Shown piece after piece: positions 8,154 to 17,292 of a stretch of DNA of 64,000 nt (positions are counted from its first letter, which is position 1; every line of letters begins with the position of its first letter). Where the stretch lies: the NCBI GenBank assembly GCA_015057315.1, contig SVER01000001.1:1-64000 (forward strand). Direction: 5' to 3'. A program made the position numbers and the translations under genes. Source of the DNA: Pseudobutyrivibrio ruminis. GTDB lineage: Bacteria > Bacillota > Clostridia > Lachnospirales > Lachnospiraceae. The notes under the pieces were generated by a model that did no database searches, was not told the origin of the DNA, and worked only from the letters and a program-made list of their open reading frames with translations.

Positions 8154-10958
8154 ATGGCAAACAAAATTTTTGATACTACAGAGTTTGCTAAGGTAGCAAG
8201 ACAGGCAGTTGCAGAGGGAGTTGTGTTACTGAAAAACGAAGCTAAGGTATTACCACTTAAGGAAGGCACAAAGGTTGCAATCTTTGGACGTAGCCAGTTT
8301 AACTACTATAAGAGTGGAACAGGCTCCGGCGGAATGGTTAATACCAGATATGTCACTGGTGTGTATGAAGCCATTGAAGAGGATGGCAGCTTCGAAATAA
8401 ACAGCAAGCTTAGAAGCACCTATGAAAATTGGGTGGAAGATAATCCATTTGATGCAGGTGCAGGTTGGGCTGCAGAACCTTGGTTCCAAAAGGAAATGCC
8501 AGTAACTAAGGAATTAGCTTATGAGGCAAGAGAAGATTCAGAGGTTGCTATTGTCCTAATAGGCCGCACAGCAGGTGAAGATCAGGACAATAGCGCCAGT
8601 AAGGGAAGCTATCTGCTTACTGATGATGAAGAGCAGATGCTTGAAAATGTTACCAAAGCATTTGATAAAACAATCGTCTTATTAAATGTTGGCAATATTA
8701 TAGATATGAAGTGGGTGGATAAGTATAACCCATCAGCTGTAGCCTATATCTGGCAGGGCGGCCAGGAAGGTGGAAGCGGTGTAATAGATGTGCTTAAGGG
8801 CATGGTTTCACCTTCTGGAAAGCTTACAGATACAATTGCTTATGATATTGCAGCCTACCCATCTACCCAAAATTTTGGCGGTAGCAAACGAAATATCCAA
8901 CAGGAGGATATTTATGTAGGCTATAGATATTTTGAAACCTTTGCCAAGGACAAGGTAATGTATCCATTTGGATACGGCTTATCCTACACATCCTTTGACA
9001 TAGTATCAAATGGATTTACAGTTGCAGACGGCCAGGTTAATGTGTCAGTTACTGTAACAAATATTGGTGATTACAAGGGCAAGCAGATAGTGCAGGCCTA
9101 TGTAACCAAGCCACAGGGCAAGCTTGGTAAACCAGCAGTTGAGCTTGTTGGCTTTGCCAAGACAAAGGAGCTTAAGCCTGATGAGCAGGAAACACTTGAT
9201 ATCGTATTTACGAATTATCAAATGGCAAGCTACGATGACAGTGGCGTTACAGGCTACAAGAGTGCCTATGTACTAGAGGAAGGAACCTATATCTTCTATG
9301 TAGGTGACAGCGTAAGAAATCTTACTAGAATTGGCACATATAACATAGGCAAGACTAAGGTTGTAAAACAGCTTTCTGAGGCGCTGGCTCCAGTGGTGGA
9401 TTTCACACGCATTAAGCCAGAGGCTGGCGAAGATGGATATGTTATTTCATACGAAGATGTGCCAAAGGCAACCGGCAGCTGGCAGGATGTTAGACTGGCT
9501 TTATTAAAAACCCCTAAAGCTAAGTCTGATGCATCCTACAAGCTGGTTGATGTGTTAGATAATAAATGCACTATGGATGAGTTTGTGGCACAGCTAAGTG
9601 ATGAGGAGTTAATGGCCATTGTAAGAGGCGAGGGCATGAGCTCACCAAAGGTAACACCTGGTTGTGGCGGCGCCTTTGGTGGAGTTAGCCAGTCTCTGGT
9701 AGAAAAGGGAATACCTACATGCTGTTGTACAGATGGGCCTTCAGGTATCAGAATGGATTCTGGCAAGAAGGCATTTGCTATGCCAAACGGCACTCTTCTT
9801 GCATGTATGTGGAATCTTGATTTAACAGAAAAGCTATACAACTACGAAGGATTAGAGCTTAGAAAAAACAAGATTGATGTTCTTCTTGGCCCTGGAATGA
9901 ACCTTCACAGAAATCCACTTAACGGCCGTAACTTCGAGTATTTCAGCGAAGACCCATTTGTTACAGGTAAGAATGCAGCAGCTCAGCTTAAGGGCATGCA
10001 TAGGATGGGTGTAACAGGAACAATCAAGCATTTTGCCATGAACACACAGGAGGCATATCGCCATACTGTAGAGCATGTGGCTAGCGAGCGTGCCGTTAGG
10101 GAGATTTATCTTAAGGGCTTTGAGATTGCAGTTAAGGAAGCAGGAGCTACAGCTGTAATGACTACCTACGGTTCAATCAATGGCTATTACACATCATCTA
10201 ATTACGATTTGGTTACCAGAATCCTTAGAGAGGAATGGGGATTTGAAGGAATCGTAATGACAGATTGGTGGGCAAAGGGTGGCAATGCAGCAAATGGTGA
10301 TGCAGCAGATATGGCATCTATAGTAAGAGCCCAAAACGATTTGTACATGGTAACCCAAAGTGCTATTGATAACACAAACATGGATAACCTTGAGGCGGCA
10401 CTTGAAGATGGCTCCCTAGATAGAAGAGAGCTTCAAAGAAATGCCAAAAATATATGTAACTTTGTGCTTCACACACCTACCTTTGCAAGATTTATCGAAA
10501 GAAACAATGAATTTGATATTGCTCTTGCTAATGAGGCGGAGGATGATGAGGCAGAATTTGATAACATTATAGATTGCAGAATCGACGAAAGCGGCGTGGC
10601 AACAATTGATTCAGGCTTAATTGAAACTGCAAGAAACAGTAATAATACCATCTCAGTATCCTTTAAGGAAAGAGGAGACTACAAACTGACCATGCGGGTT
10701 CGCTCTAATGCAACCAGTGATTTGGCACAGATTCCTCTAAGCATATTTAGAGATAAGGAATTAATAAAGATGGTTACCTTGACAGGTGCTGATAGAGATT
10801 GGCAGGATGTTGAGGTAATGTTTGAAGGCTGCGCAATGACATTCTTCCTAAGAATGTATTTTGCTCAGGATGGAATGGAAATAGAGGACATAAAAATAAC
10901 CCTTGCAAAATCTAAGGAAGAAGAATTCAGACTTATGTTTGCTAGAATGGGGCAGTAA
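8154..10958 (+). CDS. GH3 beta-glucosidase with inverted domain order
   Basis: Cytoplasmic beta-glucosidase (no signal peptide) acting on gluco-oligosaccharides. The domains of this 934-residue protein are permuted. The GH3 C-terminal alpha/beta sandwich comes first (about 15-270, with EGVVLLKNE and the YPFGYGLSYTSF strand), then a fibronectin-III-like domain (about 275-400). The catalytic TIM barrel follows (about 475-800), and a beta-sandwich ends the protein. The nucleophile is Asp704 in VMTDWW; barrel signatures include GPGMNLHRNPLNGRNFEYFSE and IKHFAMN. This reversed order is known from Butyrivibrio fibrisolvens and Ruminococcus albus enzymes. It is spaced 39 bp from the GH16 gene and 14 bp from the phosphorylase, consistent with one operon. 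Confidence 0.93.
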   Translation: MANKIFDTTEFAKVARQAVAEGVVLLKNEAKVLPLKEGTKVAIFGRSQFNYYKSGTGSGGMVNTRYVTGVYEAIEEDGSFEINSKLRSTYENWVEDNPFDAGAGWAAEPWFQKEMPVTKELAYEAREDSEVAIVLIGRTAGEDQDNSASKGSYLLTDDEEQMLENVTKAFDKTIVLLNVGNIIDMKWVDKYNPSAVAYIWQGGQEGGSGVIDVLKGMVSPSGKLTDTIAYDIAAYPSTQNFGGSKRNIQQEDIYVGYRYFETFAKDKVMYPFGYGLSYTSFDIVSNGFTVADGQVNVSVTVTNIGDYKGKQIVQAYVTKPQGKLGKPAVELVGFAKTKELKPDEQETLDIVFTNYQMASYDDSGVTGYKSAYVLEEGTYIFYVGDSVRNLTRIGTYNIGKTKVVKQLSEALAPVVDFTRIKPEAGEDGYVISYEDVPKATGSWQDVRLALLKTPKAKSDASYKLVDVLDNKCTMDEFVAQLSDEELMAIVRGEGMSSPKVTPGCGGAFGGVSQSLVEKGIPTCCCTDGPSGIRMDSGKKAFAMPNGTLLACMWNLDLTEKLYNYEGLELRKNKIDVLLGPGMNLHRNPLNGRNFEYFSEDPFVTGKNAAAQLKGMHRMGVTGTIKHFAMNTQEAYRHTVEHVASERAVREIYLKGFEIAVKEAGATAVMTTYGSINGYYTSSNYDLVTRILREEWGFEGIVMTDWWAKGGNAANGDAADMASIVRAQNDLYMVTQSAIDNTNMDNLEAALEDGSLDRRELQRNAKNICNFVLHTPTFARFIERNNEFDIALANEAEDDEAEFDNIIDCRIDESGVATIDSGLIETARNSNNTISVSFKERGDYKLTMRVRSNATSDLAQIPLSIFRDKELIKMVTLTGADRDWQDVEVMFEGCAMTFFLRMYFAQDGMEIEDIKITLAKSKEEEFRLMFARMGQ

Positions 10959-10972
10959 AAAGGAGTAGAGCG

Positions 10973-13663
10973 TTGATAGATTTTATAGATAAGAATGGAA
11001 CCTTCAAGGTAGCAAAGGCTGAGGACACCAGCTATTTATATTTCCCTATAGCAGGAGAAAAGGGGCTTAAGGCATCAGTTACACCTAATCTTTCAGGAGA
11101 TTCCATGATAGACCAGGAAACATTTTTACTAGAACCTGTCAGCGTGGAAAACTTGCATAACAATAAAAATGGCCGCAACTTCTGGCTGTACATGGACAAT
11201 GGTAAGGTATGGTCAGCAGTTGGAAATTCTGCTGACCAGGAAAGCAAAAAGTTTACCCTTAGCCAGGATGAAAGCAGTGTAACAGCTGGATTTATGTGGC
11301 ACAAGGCAAGCAGATACAGTAACGATTACAAGATAAGCTCTGAAATCACATCATTCATCCCAGTGGATGCCAATGTGGAAATCATGTCAGTGTGTATCAA
11401 AAACGAAAGCCCTGAGCCAAAGACAATCACTCCTATTGCAGCAGTGCCAATCTATGGCAGGTCAGCAGATAATTTGAGAGACCATCGCAATGTAACTTCT
11501 ATGTTGCATAGAATAAAGACTATAGATGAAGGAGTACTTGTAACACCTACAATGTCCTTTGATGAAAAGGGCCATAGAATGAATCACAAAACCTACTATG
11601 TAGTAGGTGTGGATGAATGTGGAAATGCACCAAAAGGATTCTTCCCAACTGTGGAAAGCTATATTGGTGAAGGTGGAAGCTTTGCAAAGCCAAGAAGTGT
11701 GTACCGTCAGGAAACTGGTGTTGCAGCAGGATATGCAGTAGATGGCAAGGAGGCTGTAGGCGCCCTTAGGTTTGCTGAGGTGAAGCTTGGTTACAATGAA
11801 AGTATCGTATATACCATAATGATTGGTGTTACAGAGGATGTAGCAGAAATCAAAAGTCTGGTAAATAGATTTAAGACTTCTGAGGATGTTACAAAAGAGC
11901 TTGAGGCTACTAAGAAGTATTGGCTTGATAAAGTTAATGTGGGCTTTAAAACAGGTGATAAAGCATTTGATGAATACATGCAGTGGGTGGCTTTCCAGCC
12001 ATTCCTTAGAAGAGTGTATGGCTGTTCCTTCCTTCCATATCATGATTATGGAAGAGGCGGTAGAGGCTGGAGAGATTTGTGGCAGGATTGTCTATCACTT
12101 CTTTTTATGGAGCCAACAGATGTTAGAAAAATGATAGTGGCAAACTTCGGTGGAGTAAGAATGGATGGAAGCAATGCCACAATCATTGGAGAAGGCCTTG
12201 GAAACTTCATCGCAGATAGAAATGGCATTGCCAGAGTATGGATGGATCACGCATACTGGCCACTTAAAACACTGCTTTTATATATCAATCAGTCAGGGGA
12301 TTATGATATTTTAAAGGAGCAGGTTCCTTATTTTAAGGATTCTATTGTTCACAGGGGAACCATTGTAGATAAGAAGTATCAAAACAGCGAGAATAAACAG
12401 CTTACAGTTGATAAGGAAATATATGTAGGCTCTATCATTGAACATCTACTTGTTCAAAATCTTGCTGCCTTTTATGAGGTAGGAGAGCATGGTGCCCTAA
12501 GGCTACGTGGCGCCGATTGGAACGATGCCCTTGATATGGCAGAGGCAGGTGGCGAATCTGTAGCATTCTCATACGCTTATGTTGGAAATCTTAAGGATTT
12601 GTCAAAGCTTATAATGGATTATTCAACCAAGGAAGGCATTGATACTATATCCATTGCAGAAGAGCTAATAGTACTAATTAATTCGTATATACGAAGTGAC
12701 AAGACTATTGCTTCTAAAAGGGAAATCTTAGAAAATTACATGAAACTTGTGGATGGGGATATCTCTGGCAAGCAGAGCATTATCACTGTTGCAAGCCTGG
12801 GTGATACCATAAACAAAATGGCAGAGGATTTTGCAAATCATCTTAATTCTAATGAATGGATTGATGGCAAAGAAAACGAAGGCTGGTTCAACAGCTACTA
12901 CGATAACAGTAAGCGCAAGGTGGAGTTCTTTGACGAAGCAGATGAGAAAACCAGAATGATGCTTACCGGCCAGGTATTTGCCATAATGGGAAATGTTGCA
13001 AAGGATGACCAGGTCAAAAAGATTACAAAGGCTGCAGATAGATATTTATATAAAGGTGAGATTGGCGGTTACCGATTAAACACTGATTTTGCCGAAGTAA
13101 AATCTGACCTTGGCAGAATGTTTGGATTCGCTTACGGCGAAAAGGAAAATGGTGCAGTATTCTCCCACATGTCTGTTATGTATGCAAATGCTTTGTATCA
13201 AAGAGGCTTTGCCAAGGAAGGCTACAAATCCCTTAAGGCTTTATTTGATGCCTCTATGAATTTCGGCGTAAGCCACATCTATCCAGGCATTCCTGAATAT
13301 TTTGCAGCAGATGGGAGAGGAAAATATCCATATCTTACAGGTGCTGCTTCATGGTATCTGCTTACAATGATAACAGAAGTGTTTGGAGTAAGAGGCAATG
13401 GTGGAAACCTTCAGATTGCACCATCCCTTTTAAAAGAGCAATTCGATGAAAATGATCAGGCAAAAATAGAGCTTAATTTTGCAGATAAAAGATTTGAAAT
13501 TATCATAGAAAATCCTGATAAGAAGGATTTTGGTTCATATAAAATAAAGGCAGCTTACTTAAATGAAAGCAAGCTACCTGTTAATGATTCACAGCTAATT
13601 ATCACAAGGGATGTTATTGAGAGGCTTGAAAATAACAATAATATTCGCGTGGTGTTAGGATAA
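10973..13663 (+). CDS. GH94 disaccharide phosphorylase (laminaribiose or cellobiose type)
   Basis: Cytoplasmic inverting phosphorylase of 896 residues that splits a beta-linked glucobiose with phosphate into glucose 1-phosphate and glucose. It has the GH94 arrangement: N-terminal beta-sandwich (about 1-300), helical linker, then an (alpha/alpha)6 barrel containing GRGGRGWRDLWQD and the catalytic Asp515 in ADWNDAL. A C-terminal jelly roll ends the protein. The start is TTG, with AAAGGAG upstream. Family members use cellobiose, laminaribiose or longer chains; the partner GH16 laminarinase makes laminaribiose the best guess, but the substrate is inferred. The gene converges on the AraC regulator with only 9 bp between them. 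Confidence 0.88.
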   Translation: MIDFIDKNGTFKVAKAEDTSYLYFPIAGEKGLKASVTPNLSGDSMIDQETFLLEPVSVENLHNNKNGRNFWLYMDNGKVWSAVGNSADQESKKFTLSQDESSVTAGFMWHKASRYSNDYKISSEITSFIPVDANVEIMSVCIKNESPEPKTITPIAAVPIYGRSADNLRDHRNVTSMLHRIKTIDEGVLVTPTMSFDEKGHRMNHKTYYVVGVDECGNAPKGFFPTVESYIGEGGSFAKPRSVYRQETGVAAGYAVDGKEAVGALRFAEVKLGYNESIVYTIMIGVTEDVAEIKSLVNRFKTSEDVTKELEATKKYWLDKVNVGFKTGDKAFDEYMQWVAFQPFLRRVYGCSFLPYHDYGRGGRGWRDLWQDCLSLLFMEPTDVRKMIVANFGGVRMDGSNATIIGEGLGNFIADRNGIARVWMDHAYWPLKTLLLYINQSGDYDILKEQVPYFKDSIVHRGTIVDKKYQNSENKQLTVDKEIYVGSIIEHLLVQNLAAFYEVGEHGALRLRGADWNDALDMAEAGGESVAFSYAYVGNLKDLSKLIMDYSTKEGIDTISIAEELIVLINSYIRSDKTIASKREILENYMKLVDGDISGKQSIITVASLGDTINKMAEDFANHLNSNEWIDGKENEGWFNSYYDNSKRKVEFFDEADEKTRMMLTGQVFAIMGNVAKDDQVKKITKAADRYLYKGEIGGYRLNTDFAEVKSDLGRMFGFAYGEKENGAVFSHMSVMYANALYQRGFAKEGYKSLKALFDASMNFGVSHIYPGIPEYFAADGRGKYPYLTGAASWYLLTMITEVFGVRGNGGNLQIAPSLLKEQFDENDQAKIELNFADKRFEIIIENPDKKDFGSYKIKAAYLNESKLPVNDSQLIITRDVIERLENNNNIRVVLG

Positions 13664-13672
13664 AATTTTTCT

Positions 13673-14452
13673 TCATTCTTGGGACTCATCTGTATATGTC
13701 ATAATATCATTTGCAGTCCCTTTCCATTGAGTACCGTAGTATTTCTCACGGTACTTTTTTGGTGTCAGGCCAGTCTCTTTTAAGAAGAGCTGGCTAAAAT
13801 GACTCTGAGATGTAAATGAAAAATAGTTTGCAATATCTGCAAGGCTATAATCGCTAAATCTAAGCAGATTCTTAGAGGCCTCAAGCTTGGCGTTTCTGAT
13901 GTAATCGCTGGTAGAAACTCCCACCTCTTCCTTAAATAATCTGGAAATATAGCTGGCAGAGTTACTGGTGTATTCAGCCAAATCCTTTACAGTAATACGT
14001 TCTTTAATATGAGAGTAGATATAATTCAAGCATTCTGTCATAGGACGGGATAGGCCGGCGCTCTGCTTGATAATCTGCATACGATAGGTATAATCTGACA
14101 CCATCTTATCGTGTATTTCTTCCATGGCCTCCACAGTATTAATATCATCAAGAGCCTGGATATAATAATCACTAAGGCGGTAGGATTTCTCCATTTCCAT
14201 GCCATTGTCCACACAAAGTCTGGAAATGATAGCTACAGACACTACAAAATGATATTTGAGATTTTGGATAGGATCCTTTGAAAGCTTGCCAACTCCTGCC
14301 TGGTTTAAAAATTCGTGCCTAAGACAATTCTCATGAATTGCCTCCATATCACCGCTGGCAACCTGCTGATAGAAAAGCAGCTCTCTGTTTTGATGGCGAT
14401 GAACCATCTCATCATCCTCAGTTATAATATAATTCAAGTGGTTTTCATCCAT
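13673..14452 (-). CDS. AraC-family transcriptional regulator
   Basis: DNA-binding regulator of 259 residues. The C-terminal 100 residues form two helix-turn-helix units typical of AraC/XylS proteins, with ITVKDLAEYTSNSASYISRLFKEEVG and the closing LTPKKYREKYY. The N-terminal 150 residues are helical and resemble the sensory half of other Lachnospiraceae AraC regulators rather than a cupin. It lies next to the glucan-degradation genes on the opposite strand and is the likely regulator of that locus; the effector is unknown. No strong ribosome site precedes the ATG. Confidence 0.88.
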   Translation of the reverse strand: MDENHLNYIITEDDEMVHRHQNRELLFYQQVASGDMEAIHENCLRHEFLNQAGVGKLSKDPIQNLKYHFVVSVAIISRLCVDNGMEMEKSYRLSDYYIQALDDINTVEAMEEIHDKMVSDYTYRMQIIKQSAGLSRPMTECLNYIYSHIKERITVKDLAEYTSNSASYISRLFKEEVGVSTSDYIRNAKLEASKNLLRFSDYSLADIANYFSFTSQSHFSQLFLKETGLTPKKYREKYYGTQWKGTANDIMTYTDESQE

Positions 14453-14483
14453 AATATCTTAGTATAGCCCCTTATTAAGTACC

Positions 14484-15284
14484 CTACGCATATAGCTTAT
14501 CGTATATACGAAGGTCGTAATGCTTGTTATACATATCATCCAAACTATCAATTTCGATGGAATCACTAATCAGCAATTTATCGAAGGAATAGTTAAAATG
14601 ATTATTAATATAATCGTGATAGCTCATATAAGCAAATGCCTCCATCAAAGATGCATTGGCCTTATATATGTTATCAATTCCAATTATATCACGATTTGTA
14701 AGATATACTCTGTTATTTATTGAGTAAAACCTAATAGAAACAATTGGATGTTTCCCGGTACTACTTTCATGAAAAGTGGCCGCAATTTTGATAGCCCCCT
14801 CATTGCCACCACCGATAACACAGCTACCCAGCTCTTCCATAGTGGCAGGCTGTGACTTAATATCAAAGTTATTATAATCATCAAAGGTTCTAATTACATG
14901 AGAAGGAGTGTTAGCTGCCTGAGCTGTATTCTTCATAAAGGATTCAATAGCGCTGGCAATCTTTTGAAGCTCGCTAAACAGGGACATATTACCAATAGTG
15001 ATAGCCGTATGCTTCGCATACTCCGCCAAATCCACAAAGTTATAAGTATTCTCAGGTACAAAATCTGAAGGCTTCACCGCATCCAAACTAGAATCCATAA
15101 AGCTGAAATCAGGATTCAGCCCCCTCTCATACAAAAGGGCATTAGAAAAATCTTCAAAAGTGCACATCCTAAGATTAATGCCTTCAATATCATTAACAGC
15201 CCCAAGAGCCCCATCATCAGCAGGCTTAGCCGCATTAATATGATAATTCAAATGGCTACTAAACAAAAAATCGTTTCTATACAT
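14484..15284 (-). CDS. Hypothetical protein upstream of the AraC regulator
   Basis: A 266-residue protein I do not recognise. The ATG at 15284 is chosen because GGAGGAG lies 7 nt upstream; a longer reading to 15374 would start without a ribosome site. It has no signal peptide or membrane helix. The central part (about 100-190) is mixed helix and strand with a glycine-rich turn (CVIGGGNEG), and the C-terminal part is rich in Tyr and Asp. It is 31 bp upstream of the AraC gene in the same orientation, so the two are probably co-transcribed and functionally linked. Confidence 0.72.
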   Translation of the reverse strand: MYRNDFLFSSHLNYHINAAKPADDGALGAVNDIEGINLRMCTFEDFSNALLYERGLNPDFSFMDSSLDAVKPSDFVPENTYNFVDLAEYAKHTAITIGNMSLFSELQKIASAIESFMKNTAQAANTPSHVIRTFDDYNNFDIKSQPATMEELGSCVIGGGNEGAIKIAATFHESSTGKHPIVSIRFYSINNRVYLTNRDIIGIDNIYKANASLMEAFAYMSYHDYINNHFNYSFDKLLISDSIEIDSLDDMYNKHYDLRIYDKLYA

Positions 15285-15405
15285 GAGATACTCCTCCCAC
15301 TTAAATATTAGCATATATAGTACATATAATTCAACATAATCACAACATTTTGTGTCCCCACCTCTGCCCAGCAACCACTCCCCTCCCTGCCCCAGGTATT
15401 GAAAG

Positions 15406-16085
15406 GTGGATTTAACAGAACTCAGGCACCAACCGCTGCCCAGGGCTAGTTACCCATAAAATAGGATGTGCCAGCTTTGTAGCAGCCCGTGGTCCTAGCT
15501 AAGTGCATCATTGGAGAAGAATTGCTGATTTTCTTAATGCCACAAACGAGCATACCGCACGTGTCCTTTCACGGCTTTGACTATTCGAAGGCACTGTATG
15601 TATCTCACAGACACTTGTTAGGTTACTTAACAGCAGGGGTGGCAATATTAGTATTAATTGCATTCATATTCCATTCGCTAAGTAGAAGCTAAAAGCAGTT
15701 TTTGTATGTTTTCCTACCGGCTTCAAGCTCAGTCCATTTCCCTATCAGCCTTGGGCTGCCGTCCGTGGCAGCCCATATGAAAACATTCAAAAACTGCTTT
15801 AAGTTTCTACTAAGCTCATTACAAAATCATGCAATTAATACTAATATTGCCACCCCTGCTATTACTTTAGGTAGAGTGTGTCTGTGAGATACATACAGTG
15901 CCGACAGAATTGTCAAACCTTGAAAGAACACGTGTAATAGAGAATGCGAGTGTGGCATTTAGAAAATCAGTAATTCTTCGACTGTGCACTTAGCTAGGAC
16001 CACGGGCTGCTACAAAGCTGGCACATCTTAACATAACAAAACTAGCCCTGGGCGGCGGTTGGTGCCGGAGTTCTGTTAAATCCAC
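15406..16085. repeat. Giant imperfect inverted repeat
   Basis: Two arms of 308 nt (15406-15713) and 307 nt (15779-16085) are reverse complements of each other with scattered mismatches and small bulges, around a 65-nt centre. Exact blocks include 43 nt (15465-15507 with 15985-16027) and 32 nt (15632-15663 with 15829-15860). Weaker CCCTCCCTGCC similarity extends outward to about 15380 and 16130. A short GTG-initiated reading frame in the left arm (15489-15692) is broken by a stop in the right arm, so coding use is doubtful. Possible explanations are a MITE-like palindromic element, two diverged inverted copies of a repeat, or a long structured RNA. It fills most of the 15285-16262 gap, in which I see no convincing gene. 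Confidence 0.93.
15752..15775. repeat. Hairpin at the centre of the inverted repeat
   Basis: TGGGCTGCC and GGCAGCCCA form a perfect 9-bp GC-rich stem with a 6-nt loop, inside the 65-nt centre of the large inverted repeat. It would cap the long hairpin in RNA or cruciform DNA. Confidence 0.75.
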
Positions 16086-16262
16086 ATACTCTGGGAGAGG
16101 GCAGGGAGGGAATTGGCGGGCAATATAATGGGCAGGGAGTGAAACGTGTGAAATTATGCCCGAAATAATGAAAATTATGTGAAAATTATAAAAGGTAATT
16201 TTTAGAAATGTTAAAATCAGTTTGGAATCTTTATGAGGTTGGTCGCATGGAGAGGGCTTAAT

Positions 16263-16856
16263 ATGAATAAAAAGTTTGTAATAGGGATATTTATAGCTTA
16301 TGTGGTGCTTTCGGTGGGGGCACTTGGATATTATATCTACAATAGTAATAAAGAGGCTGCCAGTATATCGGAAAGCGAGATGGCTGAGGAAGTGACCGAG
16401 GAAGTTAGCGAGGATTTGGCTAAGGAAGAGGCTGAAAAAGAGCCGGTGATTGAGGAAGAACCAGAAGAAGAGCCGACCCAAGAGCCTGTGGATGAAGCGC
16501 CAACAGAGATAATACCTGATGAAAAGGAGACACCTCCGGAGGAGGCCAGCGAGGAGGATAAGGGGGAGATTAGGCCAGGTCCATATTATAGATATACGGT
16601 TAAAAAGATAGATTATGATTCCTTGAATCTTTATGATGATCCTGTTTCAAAGGCTAATATATTAGGGGAGATTGAGGTAGGAAAATCGGGGTATGCAATA
16701 GATAGTACCAGGTATCGTACACTGATTCAGCTTGAGGATGGAAGTTTTGCTTTCGTGTCAAAGATGTATTTAAGCTTTACAGAGGTGCCGGAGGATGAAT
16801 ATCCTGAGGACTTAAAATATATTACCTTGGATAAGGCGGGGGAATTGTTTGAATGA
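16263..16856 (+). CDS. Membrane-anchored acidic protein with SH3-like end
   Basis: A 197-residue protein with one N-terminal membrane helix (about residues 4-24), an outside Glu/Pro-rich low-complexity stalk (about 35-105), and a small C-terminal beta domain (about 110-185) resembling bacterial SH3 modules (YTVKKIDYDSLNLYDDP, then GEIEVGKSG). The ATG at 16263 is chosen because GGAGAGGG lies just upstream and the membrane helix then starts immediately. It is first in a five-gene run with the two-component genes and overlaps the next gene by 4 bp. Function is unknown; a cell-wall-facing sensor or scaffold would fit. Confidence 0.8.
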   Translation: MNKKFVIGIFIAYVVLSVGALGYYIYNSNKEAASISESEMAEEVTEEVSEDLAKEEAEKEPVIEEEPEEEPTQEPVDEAPTEIIPDEKETPPEEASEEDKGEIRPGPYYRYTVKKIDYDSLNLYDDPVSKANILGEIEVGKSGYAIDSTRYRTLIQLEDGSFAFVSKMYLSFTEVPEDEYPEDLKYITLDKAGELFE

Positions 16857-17272
16857 AAAGATTAGTGTATGCAGCGTTACCTTTAATAATCTTGATAATT
16901 TTTACAGGGTGCCAGACTCCTAATCTTAAGGGGAAAGGGGAGGAAGGTGTAGATAAGTTCAGTGGAATGTATGTGTCTGAAAATGCTTCCATGGATATCT
17001 ATCTGGATGATAATGATGAATATGTTGGTGAAATAAGTATAGAAAATGATGATAGTACCATTTACTATTTTAAATTCACAAGTGTAAGTGATAAGAATAA
17101 GCTTTCCTATAAGGATGGGGAGCTGACAAAGCTTACCTACGATGAATATGGGGATTTTACAGAGGAAACCATTAAGGAAAAGACGAAAGGGAGTGTAAAA
17201 AGACGGGGAGATGAATTGATATGGAAAGACAGTAGTCAAAAGGAAAGTTATAGCTTTGTAGTGGGCTTGTAG
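16853..17272 (+). CDS. Small lipoprotein
   Basis: A 139-residue predicted lipoprotein. A basic start (MKR), hydrophobic helix and lipobox FTGC predict a signal peptidase II site and lipid-modified Cys. The rest is a compact beta-rich domain beginning FSGMYVSENASMDIYL. The second lipoprotein in this operon shares the same pattern (start of the domain with a GxYV strand, end with a Tyr-x-Phe strand), so they appear to be paralogues. It is translationally coupled to the gene before it. Ligand and function are unknown. Confidence 0.8.
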   Translation: MKRLVYAALPLIILIIFTGCQTPNLKGKGEEGVDKFSGMYVSENASMDIYLDDNDEYVGEISIENDDSTIYYFKFTSVSDKNKLSYKDGELTKLTYDEYGDFTEETIKEKTKGSVKRRGDELIWKDSSQKESYSFVVGL

Positions 17273-17292
17273 TGTATTTGGGGATTGGTAGT

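Noticed and set aside
15489-15692. A 67-codon GTG-initiated frame with a hydrophobic end in the left arm of the large inverted repeat
   Set aside because: The matching frame in the right arm hits a stop after about 14 codons, there is no ribosome site, and the arm pairing explains the sequence better.
16114-16130. TATAAT near the outer edge of the inverted repeat as a promoter for the signalling operon
   Set aside because: No acceptable -35 at 16-18 bp upstream, and it lies over 130 bp before the first gene.
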